From the NCBI RefSeq assembly GCF_003369915.1, contig NC_046677.1, positions 7,874,001 to 7,938,000 of the forward strand: a stretch of DNA of 64,000 nucleotides. Reading direction: 5' to 3'. The stretch comes from Drosophila miranda (taxonomy: Eukaryota; Arthropoda; Insecta; Diptera; Drosophilidae). Below are positions 1-9,795 of this stretch, in pieces (positions within the stretch are counted from its first letter, which is position 1; every line of letters begins with the position of its first letter). The translations under genes and the position numbers were made by a program. Under the pieces are notes generated by a model that was not told the origin of the DNA, did not search any database, and worked only from the letters and a program-made list of their open reading frames with translations.

Positions 1-476
1 TAGAAACAAGAATACCAAATAACGAAAGAGGCTGTCTTCGGACGAGGAGCTTCACAAATATATAGCTCAACCCTATCGCACCTTGCATCGTTAATGCCAG
101 TGCCTTGTGACGCCTTATATATCAATATATCGCATCTCTCCTTACCACCCCTATCATTGGGCTCTCCGGAATACCAAACATCGTCGGACAGGGGTTAAGC
201 ATTTGAGAACCAGACATGCTGGCCCATAACTGCCAAATCAGTTCCTGAAGTCCAGTATAGAGACTTCCTGTGCTTAATAGGTATATACGCATCCATTGCG
301 TCCAACTCCTCACGGGTCTCGAAGCTGACTAGCTCGGCACCCATTTCTTGGGTGGATACGCCAAATACGCCTGGAACAAGGAACAAGAGGGTGAAAGCCC
401 CAGTGTATCGCAGAAACATTTTTGCAAGACTATACCATTCTTCTCTAAGGTTGAACCTCTTATACCCCGAAACCAC
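1..476 (-). pseudogene. C-type lectin-like gene, broken, running off the window edge
   Basis: Read on the minus strand, this frame encodes a hydrophobic signal-peptide-like start (MFLRYTGAFTLLFLVPGVFG) and then clear C-type lectin domain landmarks: EMGAELVSFETREELDAM, YWTSGTDL and HVWFSNA. A TAA codon at 195-197 follows. The same frame continues past it with WYSGEPNDRGGKERCD, GINDARCD and YICEAP, the normal second half of the fold (WxxGEPN, a late Cys, a final YICE). It is open to the window edge. Two defects are visible: the in-frame TAA where family members usually carry Gln, and no WxxAxxxC segment with the first conserved Cys between the signal peptide and EMGAEL. Intact relatives are secreted sugar-binding proteins. 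I call it a pseudogene; a gene with stop readthrough is possible but less likely. Confidence 0.7.
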
Positions 477-1611
477 AAGGGAATTTTATCAAATCGGAAA
501 CTGCAATAAACATTATCGGACACTATTTTTGGAATCCGGTTATTTTTTGATTAACAACACTGCAATCTATTGCGGAAATTGGATTATAATTTGCGAAATA
601 GAATCGAATGAATTAAGAGCAAATTCCTCCTTCCCTAACTCTGTCTTGTAATCGTACTCTCCATAGTCCTATAATAACTATAGCCGGAGGTTGGAGTCAT
701 TTCTTGGCTCCAAACTATCAAATAGAGTTCTGTCCAATTCTCTAGCATGAATCCAACCCAAATCTAGCCGTATAATTTTTGTATATATTTTTTTATAATT
801 TTTATTAAAAATGTAAATTCTGAAAATGCGGAATACCATAGTTCTCTAGACCATTGACCATCTGTGTGTGTGTGAGTGTGTGTGGGTATGTTTGTGATTT
901 TTCTTTTCGTTTGGCTTGCAAATACTATTTCTGGGATGAACATTTCCTTCTTTCCTTTCCTTTGCCCTTTTGACATTTTTCATTTTCAGTTTAATTTTAC
1001 TTTTCTTTTTTTTTGTTTTTGTTTGATTACAATTATTATAATGCTGCATTATGCATGTGTGGGTGTATGGGTGTGTGTATGTGGTTTTTCGATCACAAAA
1101 TAAGAACAGAACCAAGCAGACTATTGAGGGCCATATACTTGGGTACAACTAAATTCCAAGCATAATCCGCGTGACTGTCGCGAGGGTTTACTATTCCTCC
1201 TGTATTCTGGGTGGATTTCCACATTTAGTTGCCTAACTCGTATGTATGAGCTGTAATTATATAGGGGTGTACATATACATATATATATTCTAGGCATACA
1301 TATATCCAATATTGCGCCAAGCAAGCAATTTGTTTTGTTCACATCTAAAACTTTCTTCACACGATGGAAAAGCATTTTCGTAATACAATTTCTGGGTGTT
1401 TTTTTTTGGTTTTTTTTTGTTTTTTTATTTTTATGGGTTTTTTTTCTTTATCTTGGGTATTATTTTCTTTAGGGTTTGTTTGGCCACTTCGCTCTCAGAT
1501 GTTCGAAGCGCTGGCGTATCTAGCAAATTTTTGTGGGGATGAGGCGTCGTCTCCTGTGTTCTTCTGATCTTCTGCTCCTGGTGTCCTTTGCCCACTGATT
1601 CGATTGCTCGA
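477..1611. other. Gdi 3' UTR and intergenic DNA
   Basis: No convincing gene. The half next to Gdi is T-rich and probably its 3' UTR. A minus-strand AATAAA lies at 801-806 (tttatt on the plus strand), and another possible one is near 1425. A (GT)n-rich tract lies at about 865-885. The small frames here show no recognisable domain. Confidence 0.5.
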
Positions 1612-4161
1612 TTACTGCTCCTCGTCGCCGAGCTCGTGCTTGATCTTGGAAAAGTCGAATGTCTCGCCAGTGCCGCGCTTGAATATGTTCAACACATCCA
1701 GACAAGTGGTCTCAAAGTGCGTGGTGGCATCATACGATTCCGAGATGAAGATCTGCGACTGTGCCCCATCGTCGATGGGCTCCAAGTAGTCCGAAATGGT
1801 GACAAACTTTTGTGCGATCGGCTCGAGCAAATCGAGGCCGGGCTTGATCTCCACCTCGGGATTCTCGGTCTCCACGGTGGTCGAGACCATGCCAACGAAC
1901 CACCCCTTGGCGGCCACCTGATGGGTGGAGCTGACCAGCGAGACGTAGATGTCGGATTTGCGACCGACCTGCTTCTGTGGAATGATGATTTGAGTAGAGA
2001 GGCCATCCTTGGTGCTGGCCACCGGATGGTCCAGGATGCAAATGCAACGTATAACCTTGCCACGCTTGCGCACCTGCCACCGCCACCGACAAAGAAAATG
2101 GTATTGATTAGAATCATAAATCAACCAGGAGTATCTTCAGGTTTACTCACCTTCTCGGGCACATAGCTGGGATCGCAGTAGACCTGCTTGCACTTGGCCA
2201 CCTCCTCGCCAGAGCGCACGCCCACCACCTTGCCGCCCTCGCCGAGGACAATCTCATCGATTGGCTTGTCCAGCATGTAGGTGCCACCGTAGATGGCCGA
2301 CAGGCGGGCAAAGCCCTGGGGCAGCTCCCCCAGACCGTACATGGGATACAGATAGGGGGATTTGCCGTATCTCGCCAGCGAGTCCGAGTACAGCTTGATG
2401 CGCCGGATGGTGTTCACCGCCGGCTCGTTCAGATACTCGTCGTCGCGGAACAGGGCCAGGGCATGGCCAGTGAAGTCCTGCGTGTTCTTGTCCAGCCCGA
2501 ACTTGTCGTACAGGCCCTGCATGTTGGCCTTGGTCGGGTCAAAGTCCTTCCAGGTCTTTGGGTCCTCCTCCCTGAAGTCCTGCACATAGATGAGGAAGTT
2601 GCGGAAGCGACGCTTCTCGAACATACCTAGAACGAAAGGATACATCAATTTGTAAATATAATTCTCTGATTAGTCATCGCACTTGCAACAGGATCTACGA
2701 GTATGCACGGGGGAGGACGTGGTCAAGCCTTCGGGGGGTTTCAGGTTTCAATTTACATTTCCATTTGCATGCAACACACACACACACACACACTCCGGCA
2801 CACACAGGCCACTGTCCATAATTTGAAACCTCTAATTTAGGGGCGGCAGCAACAGCGCAGCAGAAGAAACCACAACCAACAGTCGCATGGGCCACCCCAT
2901 GACGTCAGACCCCGCATATGTGTAACGCTAGTACAGTAAAGCAATGCTATAAGTATATTTGCGCTTTCGTTTTGGAATAGTTTGTAATTTCTTACAATAT
3001 TCTTTTCCAAAGTTGAATCATTCTCGGGCTATCATTTTTCACATTCGACCATTCAAGCAATTTCCACTGTAAAGTGAAAGGGTTCAATGCGCCGAAATAA
3101 AAAACGTTGTTGCAAAAAGAAACACACAAAAAATTACAACTAAATCATAAATAGAGCGTGTGGAGCAGGCCGACTAATTGCATTTCGGTTGCTGCCACAA
3201 GGAAAACCTAAATTAAAGCCGAATTCATGTGGAAAACAGAAAGAGAGCAGAAGGGGAGGGGAGGAGAGAGCGGGACGCGATTAGAAGTGAATCAGCATAG
3301 CGGTTAATTTTGCCAATTCGTTGGCCCGTCCAGGGTTGCCAGACACACGCACACACGCACAGCTGGCAAGGCCCCACACAAGAGTCTAATCAGAAAACGA
3401 GCTAAATAAAAGGCAAATAAACAAACGCTTACGAATTTTTTATAAATTAGCATTAAAACAAAGACCAGAACGTCTGTTCTTTACACACATAACGTAGGGG
3501 GCTTTTTCTGGTAGCAGGCAGCAGGGCCAAGCAAATACGTGTCACAGTCAAACATACGACGACAGCTACAGCGAGTGAGTGTAAAAGCCAGAGAAAGAGA
3601 GAGAGAGAGACAAAGAACAAGGCAAAAGTGGAGCCCAGATAAGAGTCGAGTACATACGCACACACATACTCATACAGACAGACAGCTGGAGACGTACAAT
3701 TTTTTGCACAATACATACGAACATTTTTTCAAACGGGGAAAAAGAGCGGATCCCGATTCGCACTTACCCATGAGATCGGATGCCAGAGCCTCCTTCTGAT
3801 CCACCGGCACTTTGGCAATTTTTCCGCCCTTATAGACGTAGCTACCCTCAATGGACTTGAACTCCAGATATCGGGTGACGCCCGTGTGTATGAGCAGCTT
3901 CACCAGCTGCCCGTTGGCCATCAGAAACTTGGGGATCAGATCCACATTCCAGTCGCGGCCACGCCCGAACCTTTCGCCTGGCGGCTCCAGACCGTAGCGC
4001 TGGAAAAGTTCCTCCAGCGGTGTAATCGAGGCCGATTCGCCTCCGTAGTACTTGTTCCGATCAATATGCAGCACCTTTTTGCCGGACACGGACAGCATGC
4101 CGCTCAGAATGCACTCCTTGAGGCCGGTGCCCAGGACGATGGCGTCGTATTCCTCATTCAT
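1612..4161 (-). CDS. Gdi: Rab GDP dissociation inhibitor (GDI)
   Basis: Minus-strand exons are 4161-3768, 2626-2151 and 2073-1612, all with GT-AG junctions and compatible phases (the first junction splits a Gly codon). They give a 443-residue protein, the length I recall for fly Gdi. GDI extracts prenylated GDP-bound Rab GTPases from membranes, keeps them soluble in the cytosol and returns them to donor membranes. The protein opens with [20 protein letters not shown], the family's dinucleotide-fold-like first conserved block, followed by [35 protein letters not shown] and, in exon 2, [14 protein letters not shown]. It ends [15 protein letters not shown]. No C-terminal extension is present, so this is GDI rather than Rab escort protein. 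Nothing looks broken. The 1.1-kb first intron has no gene. Confidence 0.96.
2627..3767 (-). other. Gdi intron 1
   Basis: GT-AG intron on the minus strand. It holds a (CA)n tract at 2774-2793 and a (GA)n tract at about 3593-3611. I see no gene inside it. Confidence 0.8.
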
Positions 4162-4440
4162 TTTCGCTTTGCGTTTATTTCTATGGGGACGATGGGCTTT
4201 TCACGGGTTTTTTCACTTGCTGCGACGTTGGAGTTTTTTTTCGTTTCAGCGTTCAATAATTTTTCTCTACTCGTTCGGCGTGGTCTCTCGTTTGTGTGCT
4301 GTCATTCGCTTCTATCTCTCACAGGGCAGCAACGTTGGCGGGAGTTTTAAATCCCATTTATTTCAGTTTGATTGCGGCTTAAAAACTTTTTTTTAGTACA
4401 TAACAGCATGTATTTTGGCAATCTAAGCTAATTAGAGTTC
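4162..4440 (-). promoter_or_regulatory. Gdi upstream region
   Basis: Gdi transcription should start here on the minus strand, probably within about 200 bp of the ATG. I find no clean motif 1, DRE or TATA box in that orientation, so the start cannot be fixed. Confidence 0.35.
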
Positions 4441-4610
4441 AGACCCTCAGATCTTATTCCACGGAATATCAAAAACGAGGAATATGTAAAATAGAACTTA
4501 TTTTCGTCAGTATATTTACGGTATATTTTTAAAATGAGACGGTATATTTTGGTATATTTCTGAGGGTCTACCGTCCGACGACGGTCACACTGCATTTCAT
4601 TCAACTAACA
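4441..4610 (+). promoter_or_regulatory. Promoter-module repeat, copy A (motif 6 array plus motif 1)
   Basis: Contains TATTCCACGGAATATC and a nearby CGAGGAATATG block, three GGTATATTT motifs (4520-4528, 4541-4549, 4551-4559) and GGTCACACTG at 4583-4592, followed by GCATTTCATTCAA. AGACCCTCAGA (4441-4451) and TCTGAGGGTCT (4559-4569) form a perfect 11-bp inverted repeat. The module points at the transposase-derived gene, whose ATG lies about 460 bp downstream. Motifs 1 and 6 are known Drosophila housekeeping core-promoter elements; use as a promoter here is inferred. Confidence 0.6.
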
Positions 4611-5053
4611 TTAGTTTGGCAGTGCTGCCAGTTTAGCAATTTTGTTGCTAGATCTGGCAACATATCTTAAAAATGCTATTAGCCACAAATTTAGCAATTT
4701 AAAATTTGTATTTAGAGATTTTAGCAACTTTTTGACATCCCCACCGTGCCTCAAAAAAACATGTGGCTGTGATGGGCGCATGTACCCAAAAAAATAAGTT
4801 GCGTTTCGTTCGAAAGTCGACCAAAAAACAGGAAAGCAGCTCCAAATCTAGCAATTTTTGCTTAGAAGATTATGGCAGCACTGGGTTGGAGAGCAAAAAT
4901 ACATATTAAATATCACTTTAATAAAAAATTGTTAACACCATTATTTACGGATTTGTCTTTTGAACATTTTTAGCTTTTTTTTCGTTTTCTTCAAGTTAGA
5001 AACAGCTTTTTTCTAATAAAAAGTTGGCAGTACTGTCTAGCTCACACTGTTCA
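4611..5053 (+). other. 5' region of the transposase-derived gene
   Basis: AT-rich, with several copies of TAGCAATTT spread over 4635-4860 and repeated GGCAACAT or GGCAGCAC words. Probably 5' UTR or a degenerate repeat. No coding potential is seen. Confidence 0.4.
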
Positions 5054-6350
5054 ATGGCGTGGGAAATAAAAATAATTCACGATATCCTTAAAATAGCACA
5101 AGTAGCTGCCGATCTGGAGGATCGGGATAAAGCTGAGGACCTGCCATTGAAGGAACATGCCCGCCGCAAGGGACACGCACCGATAAGGACCATACCTAAG
5201 GCGTGTACGTTTACCGATGATAAATCTTTACGCGCTCTTCACGGCATGACCTGGACGGCATTTGGCAAATTGCTCAAGCAACTGCGGGGAAGACTGGATC
5301 GGAAAAACCCCACCCTCCTTCCTGCCGAGACGCGCCTACAAATGGCGTTGAGATACCTGACAACTGGCGACTCTTTCAGCACCCTTGCCGGCATATATCG
5401 TGTGGGTAAGTCGTCCATTAAATATATTGTCGAAGAAGTCATCAAGGCCATAGTGAAGGAGCTAAAGGGAGTCTGCCTGCAGACACCTCAAACTGAGGAG
5501 GAATGGCTGGACGTAGCCAAGCAATTTGAGGAGCTGTGGAACTTTCCCCACTGCCTGGGATCTTTAGGTAAAATTGTTTTCCCTTTAACGATGATTCCAG
5601 CTCACCAGGTTGTCTATTGTTTTAGATGGCCACCACATTGCCTTCCGCTCGAAAACGGTCAAGGATGACAGCTACACCAATTACAGGCAGTTCCAAAGCA
5701 TTATTATGCTGGCTCTGGTCGATGCCCAGCACAGATTTCTGTATGTTGATGCCAGCAGTCCAGGCGGAGCAACGGACGCCTTCACCGGGAGCACACTGTA
5801 CAATGGTTTGGAGAGCAACCTGCTGAACATACCGCATGAAAAGCCGCTCCTAGGCTTGGATGAGGAACTGCCCCACGTGGTTCTGGCCGACAAGGGTTTC
5901 GAGCTACAGCCCTGGCTGATGAAGCAGCATGAGATTCCCTCGACAATTGAAAAAAAGATCTTCAACTACCGCCTGAACCGAGCCCATCGCGTGGTCGTCA
6001 ACGCTCTGGGCATTATGTCCAGCCGCTTCCGAGCCCTGCAAACCGAAATCAAGCTGGAGGCGTCGATGGTGGAGAAGCTGGTGATTGCCACGAGTATTCT
6101 ACACAACTTTCTCGTCCGCGAGGAGCCGGAGTATCTAAAAGGACTGGAGAAGGAAGACACTGACTTGGTGACCCTGATACCGGGCGAGTGGCGCAAGAAT
6201 ACCCTTTTCATGGAGCTGGCCCCCCATGGAGCCCCCATACAGTTGGATGGAAGCGAGAACGTGGCCTGCTCAATCCGTGATGGATTCACAATGTATCTGA
6301 ATGCGTCGGGAGCCGTGCCCTGGCAAATAGACGCAGTCAATCCCATGTAG
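5054..6350 (+). CDS. PIF/Harbinger transposase-derived (HARBI1-like) protein
   Basis: Two exons, 5054-5567 and 5626-6350, joined by a 58-bp GT-AG intron that splits an Asp codon, give 412 residues. I chose the ATG at 5054; the upstream frame has only a TTG. The N-terminal half has a helix-turn-helix region ([20 protein letters not shown], then YRVGKSSI), as in HARBI1 proteins. The DDE half reads [50 protein letters not shown] and [18 protein letters not shown]. The two early Asp residues are kept, but the Glu normally found in the VVENAFG motif is Val (codon 5997-5999). The long open frame with a clean intron and a lost catalytic residue suggests a domesticated host gene, like the PIF-derived genes known in Drosophila. 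No terminal inverted repeats were seen around it. Confidence 0.85.
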
Positions 6351-7229
6351 AATATTATACGAGTAAATATAAAAATTAAATTTAAATTTAAAATATCCAC
6401 ACATAGTATTAGTACACACCTAGCTCTCACTTAACACGGGGGTTACGTTACTAGAAAACTTCGTGCTAAGCGAGACATGGACAATACAAAATAAGGCGTT
6501 ACGTTCCTAGAGTTCAAAATAGGCAACAACAAATTTTTATTATTAATAAATTTGATCTGTTTTTACATTTTTAATATTACAGCAACCTACTCTGTGCATT
6601 AAATATTTAACATTATTATTTTCAAAATTAGCAAAGCCATTTTGCATTTATAATCTAAGCCGTTTTGTGAATTCATCATGTTTTTTGTTTCTTTTTTGTG
6701 GAGCTTCTCGTGTCGATAAAACAAATCAGTAATTTTGTATCTATATTTAGCTAGTAATATTCCACGGAATATCAAAAATCGAGAATATGGTTTCCAATCC
6801 TTGACGGAGAACGATAACCCATTGTAAATGAATGTCTGCTGAATTTCCATGTTGCTTTGCTAATAGATATTCAAAAATCCAATCATTGCTATTCTTTGGC
6901 AAAGAAAAGTTTACAGATGCAGCGAGAAACAGCTGATCCGTGTCGCAGTAAAAAAAAGTACATATTAAATTGTGGAATACACAACACTAGACAACACCTG
7001 TTCTGTGGGACTCGCAAAAGGGCAAGAAGAAGATTGGTTATGAAAACACGAGCCGCGTTAAAATGTTGAGAAAAACACTTTGCAACTGTAAGTAGTTAAT
7101 GAAAACTTTGGTGAAAATTACTTTTAAATGATCCTGGTCCGTAGTGCCCCGCTTTAGTCAGCTTCCGCGACGGCTTCAGAGCACACAGGCAGAGGCAGCG
7201 CCAGTTATTACCACCACAGTATCCGCGGA
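6351..7229. other. AT-rich intergenic DNA
   Basis: The start is probably the 3' UTR of the transposase-derived gene. A fragment of the dispersed repeat (AATATTCCACGGAATATC, then TCGAGAATATGG) lies at 6750-6790. No gene is recognised. Confidence 0.5.
6750..6790 (+). repeat. Dispersed repeat fragment, copy B
   Basis: TAGCTAGTAATATTCCACGG followed by AATATCAAAAATCGAGAATA matches the core of copies A, C, E and F. It lacks the motif 6 array and motif 1. Confidence 0.7.
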
Positions 7230-7532
7230 TGCCAGATAAGAGACATGGGCATGCAGATACCCGTTCATGTCGAACTTGGGAAGGCAGATGGGTGGTGACC
7301 AGTTCTCGGAGCTCTTGAAGGACTCCGAGCACTCGACCAGATTAAAAATCAGGCGCAGATCTGCCGGATGAATGGAGTACTTCTTCATGCGCACCAATGC
7401 AATCAGCTTCTTGTTGGCTATCAGCACGGCAAACACCAGATTTTTGATCTTCGAGCAGTTGCTCTGTATGGCGCCGGTTATCTGCGACCGAACTGTCGTC
7501 GACAGCGGGAAGACGCGGATGGAGTTGATCAA
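7230..7532 (-). pseudogene. Mon1 gene fragment
   Basis: The minus-strand frame reads VRSQITGAIQSNCSKIKNLV, FAVLIANKKLIALVRMKKYS, IHPADLRLIFNLVECSESF and ICLPKFDMNGYLHAHVSYL, about 100 residues of MON1. Intact MON1 works with CCZ1 as the Rab7 guanine nucleotide exchange factor. Here the similarity stops abruptly after HAHVSYLA, the frame reaches a stop at 7176, there is no ATG at its start, and the rest of the roughly 500-residue protein is absent. An extra Pro (WSPPICLP) is present relative to the usual WSPICLP. It is a duplicated or retrocopied piece; the functional gene must be elsewhere. Confidence 0.75.
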
Positions 7533-7606
7533 AAATGTGAAGATGTTGAAGATGCATTATGGGAATGCTCCTTTCGTCGTAATTTTTTCTAATACATTAT
7601 TTGCAG

Positions 7607-8230
7607 GCCCTCGTATCGCAGGAGGTGTTGGGTAGCCATGCCATCTACTCCGGTCTGTCCTTCGTCCTCGACAACATTCGTCGGCGAGGATATGGCCCGA
7701 AACTGATGTGCATCATATGCGATGGCTGCCCCGCGAATCAACTTGCAAAGACGAACTTTGCCCTGGAGTACCCTGTGCTCTGGGATTTCGTTCACCTGCG
7801 CAAAGTAATCGCGGATAAGTTCGAGCTGACGGATACGGTGATGGAGCAGCTCTATAAGCTACAATTCACAGCCGAGCACTGCCGGGAGACCGTGTATCCA
7901 CCGGTCCCGATTTACACCCATGATCCCGACAATATCCTACGGGGTTGGACGATTACGGAGCTGGAACAGGTGCAACGGCTTGTGGAACGCGTTATGTCCT
8001 ACCCGGGGGCCACCGGGTTCACCACCGTGGACTGCCTTAACAGCACCAACCTGGAGCTGCACGGATCGTCGATAGTTGCCCAGGTGCACCGAATAGTGCG
8101 ACATACGGAAATCGTGCCGGCATATCGGGAGGAGTTTGCGAAAAATCCGTATCGCTTCATGGCGACTGTCGTTGGAGTGGTCGAGAGGATTACTCCCAAA
8201 CCGGGAACCGGCCCTCTCAACGTTGGATGA
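7607..8230 (+). CDS. Unrecognised exon-like frame, possibly transposase-derived
   Basis: An open frame of about 207 residues begins right after a good splice acceptor (ttatttgcag at 7597-7606) and ends at TGA 8228-8230. Its codon use is like that of real genes. It includes CIICDGCPANQLAKTNF, then VLWDFVHLRKVIADKFE and ELHGSSIVAQVHRIVRHTE. The CDGxxAN word followed by a DF/DxxHLxK word loosely recalls the catalytic core of P-element or THAP9-type transposases, but this is weak. No upstream coding exon was found: the expected place is taken by the antisense Mon1 fragment. It could be the last exon of a degraded gene or a captured piece. I cannot name a function. Confidence 0.4.
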   Translation, partial: ALVSQEVLGSHAIYSGLSFVLDNIRRRGYGPKLMCIICDGCPANQLAKTNFALEYPVLWDFVHLRKVIADKFELTDTVMEQLYKLQFTAEHCRETVYPPVPIYTHDPDNILRGWTITELEQVQRLVERVMSYPGATGFTTVDCLNSTNLELHGSSIVAQVHRIVRHTEIVPAYREEFAKNPYRFMATVVGVVERITPKPGTGPLNVG

Positions 8231-9484
8231 CGTTGCCATGCGTCAACAAATCGGTCCTTTTGAGGACCACCAAAAATTCATAGAGATGGAAATATTTTCA
8301 TTTATTCAATTTACAATTTATGTTTGTCATCCCAGGCTCCAATTAATGCAAAAACAATTTAGTCCCTGTTTTAAACTTATTTCAACGAAATTTTGCATCG
8401 TCTTTCTACAGAGACCAAGCATAATATTCAAATGCATGAATATGTCTAAAACATATCAATTTGGGAAAATTTCGTTATTAATTACGTTTTAAAAACAGGA
8501 TCATCATATTAAATTAACGAAATAGGGTATCTAAAGGCCTATACACGCATCATGTCTTCAAATACCAGCAACATTGCGACTGATTTTTTATGTTGAACTA
8601 TTTTGTTTAAGCCTTGTTTTAGCCGAAGTAAAATAAAAGCAAGGACTAAAAACTAACCAATCTGGAAGAAAATTTATTCATCAATGGTCTTAAATTATGT
8701 GGGCATGGCTGAATGTTTTGTATAGCTAGTAATATTCCACGGAAGATCAAAATTGAAGAATATGATACATTTTCGATATTTTTCCTCGCCACAATGTCCC
8801 TTTTCAGCTCACTTACGTTTTCTTACGTGTTATGCTGTGGCAACATTCATGGCCAGACGCATGTGCCGTGAAATCGAGCAGCACTGTTCACAAGATTGCG
8901 CGGATTGAGCAACATTTTGCATACCCTGGGAAATGAATATTATAGAACTGAGAGAGTGTTTGTCATCTAATGCTCCAAAAGAGGCCAAAATTAGTCAGTT
9001 TCTGTTTTAAAGGTATTTTAAAGGTCTTCTTACAGAAACCAAGAATGGGTATAGGGATCGAGATATATTTACAAGACAAGATATATATTGATATGCATTA
9101 ATATTTCCAAAACATAACAATCTGAGATCATTTCTATATTAATTACGTTTTGAAACAGCTTGGAAAAACAGTTTATTCATATATATCAACGAAATAGGGT
9201 ATACCTATTCCCAAGCCACGGTTGACGTGACATTTCATACTCACTTACGTTGCCACTGTTACTTTGTTGACCTTTTTTGTTTAAACCTTGTTGTAGCCGA
9301 AATACAATAAAAGCAAGGATTAAAAACTAGCCAGTCAAATAGAAAATTGATTCATCAATGGTTTAAATATATGTGGGCAAAACTAAGGGTTTTAGTTGTC
9401 CAGAATTATTCAACGGAATAAAGAATTGAGCAATTGGAACGACTATCCTCTTTCGTTTTTTTTGTGTGCCCATTTTCGCTAAAA
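8231..9484. repeat. Degenerate ~650-bp tandem duplication
   Basis: Two blocks share the same ordered words. Unit 1 (about 8340-8765) and unit 2 (about 8985-9435) both carry CTGTTTTAAA, ACAGAxACCAAG, ATTAATTACGTTTTxAAA, CAACGAAATAGGGTAT or a close variant, TTGTTTAARCCTTGTT, TAGCCGAA, AATAAAAGCAAGGAYTAAAA and ATTCATCAATGGT. Each unit ends with a version of the AATATTCCACGGAATATC core. The copies have diverged substantially, so the duplication is old. No open frame of note. Confidence 0.65.
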
Positions 9485-9795
9485 CCTTTTTTGTTTGACC
9501 TATTTAGTTATAACCTTTTTTACGCAAAATCCAATAAAATCAAGTATTTAAAATAAGCTAGTCAAGTAGAAAATGGGATAATTAATCGTATAAAATTCTG
9601 TGGGCAATGCAAAATGTTTTATCTAGCTAGTAATATTCGACGGAATATCAAAATCGAGGAATATGTATAATAGAACTCGAATTCGTCAGTATATTTACGG
9701 TATATTTAAAATGAGACGGTATGTTTCGGTATACTTCTGAGGGTCGGGCGGTATATTTCATCGACAAGTCCGCGGTCACACCACACTGTTCAATC
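9485..9795 (+). promoter_or_regulatory. Promoter-module repeat, copy E, at the flippase gene
   Basis: Full-length copy. The upstream arm has CAAAATCCAATAAAATCAAG and TAGAAAATGGGATAATTAAT, then TAGCTAGTAATATTCGACGG, GGTATATTT at 9699-9707 and 9750-9758, and GGTCACACCACACTG at 9774-9788. In type and spacing it is a motif 6/motif 1 promoter. It is the best candidate for the start of the P4-ATPase transcript, placing the start site near 9780. Confidence 0.55.
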
